Source: an uncultured Mollicutes bacterium (GTDB lineage Bacteria; Bacillota_I; Bacilli_A; RFN20; CAG-826). Taken from it: DNA of 47,272 bases. Location: contig UQFY01000014.1 of the NCBI GenBank assembly GCA_900540385.1, positions 1-47,272 of the forward strand, in the 5' to 3' direction. The position numbers were made by a program, and so were the translations under genes. Below the pieces are notes generated by a model. The model saw only the letters and a program-made list of their open reading frames with translations, was not told where the DNA came from and searched no databases. Every line of letters starts with the position of its first letter. The stretch's first letter is position 1. This document shows, in pieces, positions 10,201-17,657 of the stretch.

Positions 10201-11278
10201 TTAATAGCTTTGTATCTGGAGCAAGGGAAAGGAAGAATTTCCACTCTTCATCTAAGTCTTCATGAACGGAAAGAACATCCGAAAGATATGGAAGGTTCTG
10301 TTTATTTGAAGAGACAAACAAAAATTTCATCTCCTTAAAGATGTCATCCTTGTTTTCAGAGGATAAAAGTTCCTCATTTTTAAGGAGTTTATGAACATCT
10401 TTAAGAAAATCTTTTGGAGATTCATCTAAGAGAGGCAAAAGGCCTTTTTTGTAAAGGTTTTCGGCTGCCTTATTTTCTGAAAAATCGAGTTTTCTAACGT
10501 CCCATTGAAAATTCGTTTCCATTTGAAAGAATGTGTCTAAACGTTGGAGATAATTTCTAGGGTCCTCAAGAAGATGAGAGTCGATGTTCTCCACTTCGGT
10601 GAAGTTTGGGCAAGATAAACGAAGATAACATTCATAGATGGTTTGAACGATTTGTTGTTTGGCTTTTTCGACAAAAGAAGCGACACATGTATCAAAAAAC
10701 TCACGCGAAAGGAATTTTTGTTCATAGTTTGAAAGGAATTCTTTTTTCTTTGAAGGGATGAGTTTCCCAAGCTCCTTATCAAGCAAAAGGACGTTCGTTT
10801 TTAACCAGGAATCATTCTTCATCTCATGCTTATTTAAAATTTGTATAACGCGTTCTCTTTGAATAGGATCGGCATAGTACTCATTCAAAATTTCATCCAA
10901 GAATTGATTCCGTTTTGCCTCAATAACGGAGGCGTCCGCTACGACGATACGGTCGGATAAGCCTAAACGTGGGGCGTATTTCTTCACAAGATAGGAGGAA
11001 AAAGAATCAAATGTTTGAATATGGGCAGAATACATTTCATTGACACGGGGGTAGGCTCCTTTTAGATCTTTGATGATTCTGCTTTTCATTTCATGAGCAG
11101 CATTATCCGTAAAAGTTAAGATCAAAAGCTCAGATGGCTCAATTTGTCCACTTGTTAAAAGATTAAAAACACGGCGGGAAAGAGTTTTTGTTTTACCACT
11201 TCCAGCGCCAGCGGAAATCAATATGTCTTCATTCATTGGGGCTTCAATAGCCGCAGTTTGTTCATCGTTGAATGGCAT
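7241..11278 (-). CDS. addA: AddA: helicase-nuclease subunit of the AddAB recombination complex
   Basis: This 1345-residue UvrD-type helicase has a C-terminal nuclease. Walker A is AGAGSGKT (residues 23-30), motif II is MVDEYQDTN, and later helicase motifs appear as MTIHASKGLE and LFYVALTRAE. The C-terminal RecB-like nuclease carries GTYLHRLLELFD and the catalytic VDYKTSD. With AddB it resects double-strand breaks up to Chi for RecA loading. A strongly acidic linker (EEDEDDTDPSDNDEE) sits between the helicase and nuclease parts. It starts seven bases after addB, with its ribosome binding site (GGAGATGA) inside the last addB codons, so expression is coupled. Confidence 0.95.
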   Translation of the reverse strand: MPFNDEQTAAIEAPMNEDILISAGAGSGKTKTLSRRVFNLLTSGQIEPSELLILTFTDNAAHEMKSRIIKDLKGAYPRVNEMYSAHIQTFDSFSSYLVKKYAPRLGLSDRIVVADASVIEAKRNQFLDEILNEYYADPIQRERVIQILNKHEMKNDSWLKTNVLLLDKELGKLIPSKKKEFLSNYEQKFLSREFFDTCVASFVEKAKQQIVQTIYECYLRLSCPNFTEVENIDSHLLEDPRNYLQRLDTFFQMETNFQWDVRKLDFSENKAAENLYKKGLLPLLDESPKDFLKDVHKLLKNEELLSSENKDDIFKEMKFLFVSSNKQNLPYLSDVLSVHEDLDEEWKFFLSLAPDTKLLIEIVNKLDERLWKYKKENNFFTFSDVSALALSLLTDENYSDIAEEVRQRFKYIMVDEYQDTNDLQEAFLDSLMKMNQKGERSHLFCVGDAKQSIYAFRNSNVALFRARQEKYKNKNAEHEVIAMNKNYRSGAGLLHDINYIFDNYMTLDHGSITYKDEMEQLQYDKEVNLYSEPYDNFGVYRIVSKSENKDDWTAEKGPKNAYYKLWEATAIIEDIQKKVKEGYKVYDREGKEKVRPCKYQDFAILMRKKSGFALYQKLFNQAGIPLNNVISSDLKDVDAIILLQSLVKMIALLFHKSNDVNEIKHLFVSIARSYAYSYTDEKLYELISYKDKEKQDDLLFIKKDPLWQDLSDFVERNKDKSFNDIFLDLLNTFHVIDKLYLIGNVDDVISKIESIHQLILASEQAGEGLDDFVLLLNNINKYDLDLDSSSIFQAQDAVDMMTIHASKGLERKIVYMPCSFNEMSAGSNLSKPDYLFSEDYGILLPNADLPLDKKEETIYSIPYLVVKNTPSSNGTDRDEHVRLFYVALTRAENTIFIVGDDYKGEEADKNYETLYGMLDYCPHYYKLNEEYLKELLSKHAIKEEQYNLYHELLDATKKIHMPLDPSLLKDRGDLYQYLAKKYYLDGIRNALERAIDSIKQTIFDYYLSSFKTQAQDLNVLARLYDAYHTNIGVKSFEEYLSFFENNKNDETSLEEDEDDTDPSDNDEEGNDYQKPQKEDETMYQHYTRDELVDLLKEFGEALSKQNSKYFKTLKTKKGIALTFAPIFAKVFGNVDSFSSLSYQTDEFLDRIEKKELVVSDKDKDVSLPPLDKPEGRRLNDEEIVFALREKQRASKNSSLVLEDEELKESLARGTYLHRLLELFDFSHPDLSYIKEPKDKALIEKLIQLPLMQEALSSDELYQEYGYFDRFYQTTGFIDLLFIKNGHIYIVDYKTSDIDDPEYANQLHAYQRNIQEIFHVKPTDISLYLLSILRCQVKEVPTEKEL

Positions 11279-11284
11279 GTTAAT

Positions 11285-13777
11285 TCATCTCCTTTTTTCT
11301 TTAGGAAAGTGTTGATTGGTTTCTTTTAAATAACTCTTAAAGTCCTTTGAATCGTGATAGCAAACGTCTTTATATAAGCAATTTTTGCAAGAACTGTTCT
11401 TTGGGTTCGTCCCTTTAAGTGAACCATTTGGTGAAGGGAGAATAGGGAATTTGCAACTCTTGATGTTTTCAATCGTTTGAATCATGCTTTGGACGGCATC
11501 ATTTACAAGCATGTGCAAATTATAAAGAGGAAAGTCTTTCTTTTTTTTATTTTCTTGGCTAAGCATGAAATTATCATGACAATCTTTTTCCTCACTGATA
11601 AAAAGTTTCCCTTTGGAAAGATAGGTTCCACCATGTGCTATAAATTTATCTTTGTCTAAATCCACACTAGTGGCATCGAAAGAAGTGTAATAGTCTTTGC
11701 TATCTAAAAAGAGGCCACGTAGTTTTGTTTTTGCTAAGACGCCTCCTTCAGTAAGAAGGGGGGACGAATCATCCTTAAAGAAGGTCTTAGCTGAAGAAGC
11801 GTAGACGTGTTGGATACCAAAACCACCAAATTGGCTTTCTTCTAAGAAGGCTTTAAAAGGGGCGTTGTCCTTTTCTTCTAAATTAACGTTTTTTAACGCG
11901 TAATAATAAAGAGGGAGTTGAACGGAAGAACCTAAGAAAACATTCTCTGGAATAAAGGATTCTTTCCCTGACTTATAATCGATAATCGTATAGTAAGTTT
12001 TTCCTTTATATTCCGTAAGGACCAATTTATCAATTTTGCCTTTAAATGCATAATGGGTCCCCTCTTTTCCTTCTAAAGTGAAAGAAACACTGAGTTCAGA
12101 GTCGTTTTTAATTTCATGAAGATGCATCGATTCGTTATGGCTTCTAAGGATAGGTATGATACGTCTTAAACGATACTCAAGAACGGATAAACAAACATCT
12201 TCATAAGGGCCATACGGATAGGAATCTTTCTCACAAGAATTTTTATAGATTTCTTTTGCTCTAGCCCATTCTTTTTCGAAATCATATTCCTTATGGAAAA
12301 GATGTTCGCAAAGAGTATGGATCAACGTGCCATTATAACGATTGTGAGGATCGTCATCTTTTAAAGGAAGGACCTTCTTTAGATAGTAAGCAAAAGGGCA
12401 ACGGATATAGCTTTCTAAATCCGTTAGATAGTAAGGCTTATCTTTTGGAAGAACATCCCCTTTAATTCCTTTGAAAGAGTGATCGTAGCTTCGAATATCG
12501 CCATATCTTTTGTAATAGAAAGACTTATCCAATTGATTCGTAAGATAAAGTTTTTCCGCCAAAGATGTGTAACATCCTTCTTCATCATTCTTATAAAGCT
12601 GGACTCTCTTTCCCCAATTCAGTTCTTCAACAAATTCGGAGTCAAAAAGTTTTTCATTTAAATGTTGGCGAACGCGGGAGAGCAAAGCAATGTTGTTGTA
12701 TTTAAGATAATTGAGTTTCAAGCGGGCATCTATAGCCGTTTTAACAAAAGAAGTATTCACCCCAAGTTCTAACAATTCTTGATCTGGAAGAGCATCCTTA
12801 TCACTTTCGATATGATAAAAAACGTCATGCTTAAAGTTCGTCACATAATATTCTGATTCAGGATCCAAGTAGAAAGAGGCCGTTGTTAAAAGGCCTCCTT
12901 CTGTTTCTTCTTGTTTCAAACATGTGTCTGAAAGAATTTCCAAAAGATTGGAATAAGCAAAAGAGAACGATTTCAATTTGTCTAAGCGATATTTTTGAAT
13001 GAGAGTTTTCAAAGAAAGAAGGGATGGGTCTTCTATCTCCTCGTCGCTAAAAGAGAAATCCTTGTTTTCAAAGATTTGTTTTACTTTCTGATTTACCTTT
13101 GGAAAGGAAAGCAGATTTCTTTTAGAAAGAGGGAATACTGGCAAACGGAAAAGTTTAGAACAAAAATTCATGTAGAAACGATCCGCTTCATCACTATAAA
13201 CAATTTGTATTTTATCTTTTCTTTCTGGATGAGAAAGAATTTCATCACGAATATGAGAATAAAGATAAATGTACTGAGTAAATTTATTAGGAAAATAAAT
13301 AATATTTGGAGAAGAAAAATGATCGTTCAAAGGAATATCCAAATCCGAAAAAGAGATATCTATATTATCCAAGGAAATATCGTAACGTTTGGCAAAATTA
13401 TGAAGTTCATAATCATCTTCCATTTCTAGGAAAAGGAGATGGTTTCTCTTTAATTCAGTCAAGCCATATTCATCATAAGACAACAGTTCGGAAGGAATCT
13501 TCTCGTAGAGCTTCTTTACCTTCGGGTTTTTCGATAAATCTCCGACCTGAATAATATGAAGGAATTTCTTGGCTAAAGAATAATCGATACCTTGTTCTTC
13601 ATCTATTAAATAAGGAATAGGATCTTCCTTAAAAGAAAAAGAAAGCAAACTAAAAAAGTCACGTTTTTCAACGAATTTTAAAGAAAGGTTTGGGTGGGCG
13701 TTTTTAAAAGAGAAAAGCAAAGGAAAATATTCTTTCCTAGTGACGATAAGATATCGTTCTTTCTCTTTTAGAATCAT
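11285..13777 (-). CDS. addB: AddB-like PD-(D/E)XK nuclease with iron-sulfur cluster, short form
   Basis: The 830-residue protein is the partner of AddA. The C-terminal nuclease shows YIRCPFAYYLKKVL and the catalytic TIIDYKSGKE. Three late cysteines (CKNCLYKDVC), with the earlier one in YIRC, form the AddB-type 4Fe-4S site. It is clearly shorter than Bacillus AddB (about 1150 residues). No Walker A motif is visible in the N-terminal helicase-like half, so it is probably an inactive helicase that recognises Chi or holds the complex. A strong GGGGGAGGAG ribosome binding site precedes the ATG, and a good promoter lies 32 bases further up. Confidence 0.85.
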   Translation of the reverse strand: MILKEKERYLIVTRKEYFPLLFSFKNAHPNLSLKFVEKRDFFSLLSFSFKEDPIPYLIDEEQGIDYSLAKKFLHIIQVGDLSKNPKVKKLYEKIPSELLSYDEYGLTELKRNHLLFLEMEDDYELHNFAKRYDISLDNIDISFSDLDIPLNDHFSSPNIIYFPNKFTQYIYLYSHIRDEILSHPERKDKIQIVYSDEADRFYMNFCSKLFRLPVFPLSKRNLLSFPKVNQKVKQIFENKDFSFSDEEIEDPSLLSLKTLIQKYRLDKLKSFSFAYSNLLEILSDTCLKQEETEGGLLTTASFYLDPESEYYVTNFKHDVFYHIESDKDALPDQELLELGVNTSFVKTAIDARLKLNYLKYNNIALLSRVRQHLNEKLFDSEFVEELNWGKRVQLYKNDEEGCYTSLAEKLYLTNQLDKSFYYKRYGDIRSYDHSFKGIKGDVLPKDKPYYLTDLESYIRCPFAYYLKKVLPLKDDDPHNRYNGTLIHTLCEHLFHKEYDFEKEWARAKEIYKNSCEKDSYPYGPYEDVCLSVLEYRLRRIIPILRSHNESMHLHEIKNDSELSVSFTLEGKEGTHYAFKGKIDKLVLTEYKGKTYYTIIDYKSGKESFIPENVFLGSSVQLPLYYYALKNVNLEEKDNAPFKAFLEESQFGGFGIQHVYASSAKTFFKDDSSPLLTEGGVLAKTKLRGLFLDSKDYYTSFDATSVDLDKDKFIAHGGTYLSKGKLFISEEKDCHDNFMLSQENKKKKDFPLYNLHMLVNDAVQSMIQTIENIKSCKFPILPSPNGSLKGTNPKNSSCKNCLYKDVCYHDSKDFKSYLKETNQHFPKEKRR

Positions 13778-13808
13778 GCTCCTCCCCCTATGAAATTCTT
13801 ACAAGGAA

Positions 13809-13837
13809 ATTATAACTTTTTCATAAGGTGAGGTTAA
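13809..13837 (-). promoter_or_regulatory. Promoter of the addBA operon
   Basis: On the minus strand TTAACC and a perfect TATAAT are separated by 17 bases. The -10 ends 31 bases before the addB start codon, and the whole promoter fits between the two flanking genes. Confidence 0.7.
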
Positions 13838-13850
13838 TGAGAAAGAAGGC

Positions 13851-14207
13851 TTATTTTTTCTTCTTAGGGGTTTTCCTTTTCGCTTTTTTGCGAGCGAGAG
13901 CAAAAGCCTCTTCGACAAGACGCTCTTCTTCTTTCTTTTTTCTTAAGGCAAGAAGTTCTTCTTTGGCTCTCTTTTCTTCCAGAAGCAAAACAGAACGAAT
14001 CTCCGCTAAAAGACTTTCATCCTTTAATAGAAGAGTGCCTTCACCCTTAAAGGAATCGAAAGAGAAGAAATGCTGTTTCTCATCTTCCCCTTTTCCAATT
14101 AGATAACGACCATCGAGATTAACGGAAACAATAGTTCCATTTTCAGTTGACGAACATTTAGCTTTTTTCCAAATGTATTCTTTCCCTTCTAGTTGTTGAA
14201 AATCCAT
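13851..14207 (-). CDS. Hypothetical small protein with lysine-rich coiled-coil tail
   Basis: The 118-residue product is not recognised. Residues 1-60 form a small beta-rich region (GTIVSVNLDGRYLIGKGED). Residues 65-118 are a charged helix rich in K, E and A that ends in KKAKRKTPKKKK, which suggests nucleic-acid or ribosome contact. A good GAGGTGA ribosome binding site precedes the ATG. A plus-strand reading frame across the same bases is only its complement. It is followed by the addBA promoter, so it is probably its own unit. Confidence 0.65.
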   Translation of the reverse strand: MDFQQLEGKEYIWKKAKCSSTENGTIVSVNLDGRYLIGKGEDEKQHFFSFDSFKGEGTLLLKDESLLAEIRSVLLLEEKRAKEELLALRKKKEEERLVEEAFALARKKAKRKTPKKKK

Positions 14208-14562
14208 TCTATCTTCACCTCTTTTCCATCTTATTTTATCACTTAAGCCGATTTTTTTAAATTGAATTGACTGTTATGAAAAATGGATTGTAAAGAAAAG
14301 AAAATCCTTTCTTTTTATTTCTTCTAATAGAAGAAGATTTGAAATCTTGTGATAAAAGGCATCTTTTCTTTTCGGATCAAGCAACTTTCTCATTCGTTTT
14401 GAAAATGATTTTCAAAATCAAAGTGATGAGAAGTTTACAAAGCCATTACGAAAGCGTTTCAAAAATGATTTATATAGTAAAAGCTTTTTATCCCACAAAA
14501 CGATCTCCAATTTAGGATGAATAATATTGTTCAGTTTTTGCTATCTATAATATATAGAGAAG
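14208..14562. other. 355-bp intergenic region with two operator-like palindromes
   Basis: There is no coding potential here. TTTTGAAAAT-G-ATTTTCAAAA (14397-14417) is a perfect 10-1-10 inverted repeat whose core, TGAAAAT-n-ATTTTCA, has the 7-1-7 shape of Fur-family boxes (Fur, Zur, PerR). TGAAACGCTTTCGT (14449-14462, minus) resembles a LacI/CcpA-type cre site. Both lie about 190-255 bases upstream of the small basic protein, the only gene they could control from upstream. Confidence 0.5.
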
Positions 14563-16512
14563 TTAAAAATAAAGGTTTCTTACAAAGCGAACAGTAATTT
14601 TATCCTCACTTTGATAAGAGACAAAGAAATTGTATTCGAGTTCGCTTCCGTCATTGAAAAGGCTCTTCTTAGGAAAACAAGTCTCCATCTTGCTCATAGA
14701 GAAACCATTGTTTTGGCAACCATATTCCGTTAGTCCCATAAGGACATCAGAGGATCCCAAATTCTTGCAAGTCTTTGAACGAGTTGTAGTTTGAAAAAGC
14801 GTTCCATCACCCGAGGCTGGTATCAATGTTGTTTCTTTAAAAGAACTATTGTTTACAAGTCGATGATTCTTCACCTCAGCGGAATCAGCGTTCGTATTAC
14901 TGCTAGCTTGATAGGCGTAGTCAGTAACGATTTGATTCTTTTCATCCACTTCTAACGTGTTTAATATATCGTCAGTGTAACTGCATTTTTCTTTCGTTAA
15001 TCTTCCAGTCAATTTATCATAGATTGAACCGACATTATTAAATAGCCTCTCATCAATATGGGTAATTTGTAGGCCTCGATAGGAATAAGTTCCTCCTGTC
15101 CCATATCCATAGGCAAGCTTCCATTCTGGATATCCTTCAGAATCTTGTTCATTTAGACCCGTAGGGGTGTAATAGGAAAGCATAAGGTATTCATCATATG
15201 GCGTTCCATTCCATGGATCAAAAGTAGTATCGCGAAGAAGAATGCAATCTCCAGATGAAGGGAAAGAATTCAAAGTGATCTCAAAATCATCTAATTTTCC
15301 ATCTATCACCAAAGGATTAACCCAGCCTAAAAGATATTTCGAATAGGCAGAATGGTCACCTATATTCAGTTCCATAATATCCGCTCCACCCATAGGATAA
15401 GAGTTTTGGTTATAGTCGTAGTAATCATTTAAACCAAGCATGTGCCCCGTTTCGTGGACTAAGGTATGTGTATCAATGTTCGTGGAATAATATCCATTCA
15501 TTAATTGAGTGATATTGCTCCAAAAATAACGTCTTGGTTGGGGTTTGGAAATATCTTCTTTGGTAGACGTGTTACAAGCTGTGAAATTCCACCAGATTGT
15601 TGACCCCTTCCCAGTTCCGGAATAATAATTTCTCGAAGATTTATAAATGATTTCTATGCCGTCTAAAAAGCCGTCTTTGTCGGAATCGTATAAAGTCCTA
15701 TCCCAATCCGGATGCGCGCTAAAAACGCTTTCTACGGCTTCTTGCATGACTTTTGCAGAGACGGTTGGGTTACCGTTATATGCTTGTTGAATTCCTGCCT
15801 CCGTATAACTTGAACGATAAGTTTCTGTTACTTCCCCACTAATTTTCAATTTTCCATAGGAAGAAGTTTCATAATACGAAGATAATGATTCCCATCCTGT
15901 CTCGCTTTTTTCTCCGAAATAGCCTTTTTGAATCGCTTGGAGCTCCTTTTCGTTAAAGGATGGTCCATCTGAAAAAGTCAAAGGAATCACAAGAAGATGA
16001 ACCTCACCAGTAGAAGGCATTTTTCCTCTTCCTAAAGCTCCAGCATTAGGGATGTTTTGCAGGGCATACTTTTGTCGTTCTTCGTCACTTACTTTGTAGT
16101 AACCGTTTTTATCTTTTGCGGCAGTTGGTTTCCCTTTAACGACCTCAAAACTTTTTTCAAAAGAGAAGCCGCTCTTCCTTGCTTTAAATATATAGTTTCC
16201 TTCCTCTAACAGAAGATCGTAAAGAGAGAAGTTTTTATTACCTTTATCTAAGCTAGTCCAAGCTAAAGAACTTAGTGGGATTTCCTCTCCATTTAAATAA
16301 ATCGTCGGAGAAACTCCTTGAATGAAGTTTTGTCCGAGAGTAATTTTTCTTGAAGCATAGGAAAAATAAAGGCCTTCTTGAGGAATGATTTCCACTTCAC
16401 TAGAGGAAGAAAAGGAAGAACTCTCAAGAGATTCATTGCCATTTCCAAAGCAAGAACAAAGAAAGGGCAGGATAAGAAGACAAGTTTTGATAAAACGTTT
16501 TTTTGAATACAT
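14563..16512 (-). CDS. Secreted M6-family-like zinc metalloprotease lipoprotein
   Basis: From the ATG at 16512 the product has 649 residues. It starts with a lipoprotein signal (KKRFIKTCLLILPFLCSC, probable lipidated cysteine in LCSC). A bacterial Ig-like module (residues about 40-115) precedes the peptidase domain. That domain has HETGHMLGLND (about residues 352-362) and the downstream MGGADIMELNIGDHSAYSKYLLGW typical of immune-inhibitor-A/M6 peptidases. Its likely place is the outer face of the membrane. The ATG at 16605 was rejected because it lies inside the upstream gene and would bury the signal peptide. Upstream hairpin 16518-16533 holds the ribosome binding site in its loop. Confidence 0.85.
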   Translation of the reverse strand: MYSKKRFIKTCLLILPFLCSCFGNGNESLESSSFSSSSEVEIIPQEGLYFSYASRKITLGQNFIQGVSPTIYLNGEEIPLSSLAWTSLDKGNKNFSLYDLLLEEGNYIFKARKSGFSFEKSFEVVKGKPTAAKDKNGYYKVSDEERQKYALQNIPNAGALGRGKMPSTGEVHLLVIPLTFSDGPSFNEKELQAIQKGYFGEKSETGWESLSSYYETSSYGKLKISGEVTETYRSSYTEAGIQQAYNGNPTVSAKVMQEAVESVFSAHPDWDRTLYDSDKDGFLDGIEIIYKSSRNYYSGTGKGSTIWWNFTACNTSTKEDISKPQPRRYFWSNITQLMNGYYSTNIDTHTLVHETGHMLGLNDYYDYNQNSYPMGGADIMELNIGDHSAYSKYLLGWVNPLVIDGKLDDFEITLNSFPSSGDCILLRDTTFDPWNGTPYDEYLMLSYYTPTGLNEQDSEGYPEWKLAYGYGTGGTYSYRGLQITHIDERLFNNVGSIYDKLTGRLTKEKCSYTDDILNTLEVDEKNQIVTDYAYQASSNTNADSAEVKNHRLVNNSSFKETTLIPASGDGTLFQTTTRSKTCKNLGSSDVLMGLTEYGCQNNGFSMSKMETCFPKKSLFNDGSELEYNFFVSYQSEDKITVRFVRNLYF

Positions 16513-16533
16513 AAAAAGGGTTCCTAAGAACCC
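16513..16533 (-). terminator. Terminator hairpin abutting the protease start codon
   Basis: GGGTTC-TTAG-GAACCC followed by TTTTT forms a short intrinsic terminator for the AEC transporter gene. Its U-tract runs directly into the ATG of the protease gene, and the AGGA of the probable ribosome binding site falls in its loop and 3' arm. It could limit both read-through and translation. Confidence 0.65.
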
Positions 16534-16561
16534 GTTAATGATACCCAATAAATAAGGATAA

Positions 16562-17614
16562 TCAAGCAAAAATAGGCAAGGCCATGGATAGTTTGATAAG
16601 AACAAAGAGTAAAGGAATCCCGATTAAAGAAAGAATCGTTGAAAGGAAAATAGCATCGGAGGCAACATATGCTTCCTTATTCGCATTCACGCAATAAACG
16701 CCAACAACCGCACCAACTGGAGCAGCATTGCCAATAACCATTGCCGCTAATTGAAGTTCGCTAAAATGCATTATTCCAGACCATTGAATCAACAAACAAA
16801 TTCCCAAGATGCAAATTGGAAAAACAACAGCTCTAAGAGAAGAAATAAACCAAGCCAATCCGTTTTTAATCGTGTCTAGGAACTTCGATTCTCCAAGCGT
16901 AACGCCAATAGTGAGCATACATAATGGGGTAGCCATGTTGTTACCAAATTGGAAAATCTTATATAAAGCAGGGAGGGTCTTATCAATTCTTAAAAAACCA
17001 TAGGATTCATTTGCGACGTTAACTTGCCAGGTAAGGTTTTGTGTAGCCCAAATAATCAGGCCAAGAAACATACAAATCATGATTGGATTCACGAAAACGT
17101 CTTTCATGGTCTTTCCGAAATTTTCTTTCGTGATTTTCTCACCGGTGATAGTGACATAAGAATATAGATAGGTGAACAAGCGGAAGGCAATAGACATCAA
17201 AGAAGTCGGAATTAAGATTCCACTTTCAGATCCATAGGTCGCAGCCAAAATTGGCATAGAAAAGAAAGTCAATTGTCCAATTGCGCCTAAAATCGCATAG
17301 ATTTTTCTCTTGTTTTTATCAAATTTAATAAAGATGAGGTTCCCTATTGCAAGGAAAAGGACGTAGAAGACGAGATCAAAAACAAGAATCAAGAGATTTG
17401 CAACAAACTCATCCGTATTAAAATCTGACATAAAAGCGCAAAAAGCCATACATGGAATTGCTACTTTCATGACAACAACATTCAAAATTCCTCTTCCATG
17501 TTCATTAATGAAATTAAGTCTTCTTAGTAAAAAGCCCAAAAGAATAAAGGCAATTGAAGCGATTATCGCACCTAAGAAGTTTTGATCGCTTACAACCGAG
17601 AGGATAATATCCAT
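16562..17614 (-). CDS. AEC family transporter (auxin efflux carrier/malate permease type)
   Basis: This 350-residue integral membrane protein has about ten hydrophobic segments in the arrangement of PF03547 carriers: N-terminal FLGAIIASIAFILLGFLLRRLNF and a C-terminal half with CMLTIGVTLGE and AMVIGNAAPVGAVVGVY. Members export or exchange organic acids or related anions in bacteria. The length is normal. A GGAGG ribosome binding site lies seven bases before the ATG. It follows the sensor kinase gene by 43 bases but has its own extended -10 promoter in that gap. Confidence 0.88.
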   Translation of the reverse strand: MDIILSVVSDQNFLGAIIASIAFILLGFLLRRLNFINEHGRGILNVVVMKVAIPCMAFCAFMSDFNTDEFVANLLILVFDLVFYVLFLAIGNLIFIKFDKNKRKIYAILGAIGQLTFFSMPILAATYGSESGILIPTSLMSIAFRLFTYLYSYVTITGEKITKENFGKTMKDVFVNPIMICMFLGLIIWATQNLTWQVNVANESYGFLRIDKTLPALYKIFQFGNNMATPLCMLTIGVTLGESKFLDTIKNGLAWFISSLRAVVFPICILGICLLIQWSGIMHFSELQLAAMVIGNAAPVGAVVGVYCVNANKEAYVASDAIFLSTILSLIGIPLLFVLIKLSMALPIFA

Positions 17615-17638
17615 AAAAAGCCTCCAAAAACGGTTGAA

Positions 17639-17647
17639 ATTATAGCA
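17639..17647 (-). promoter_or_regulatory. Extended -10 promoter of the AEC transporter gene
   Basis: TGCTATAAT on the minus strand is a perfect TGn-TATAAT extended -10 element, 25 bases before the start codon. No good -35 is visible, as expected for this class. Confidence 0.55.
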
Positions 17648-17657
17648 CCAAATATTT

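Noticed and set aside
12995..13429. Plus-strand open frame of 144 codons
   Set aside because: It lies wholly within addB on the opposite strand, has no ribosome binding site, and its composition is that of complemented coding DNA.
13828..14106. Plus-strand 92-codon frame
   Set aside because: It is the exact complement of the lysine-rich small protein gene, which has the ribosome binding site.
16513..16605. Longer protease start at 16605
   Set aside because: It overlaps the AEC gene, runs through the terminator hairpin and would place 31 extra residues before a perfect lipoprotein signal peptide.
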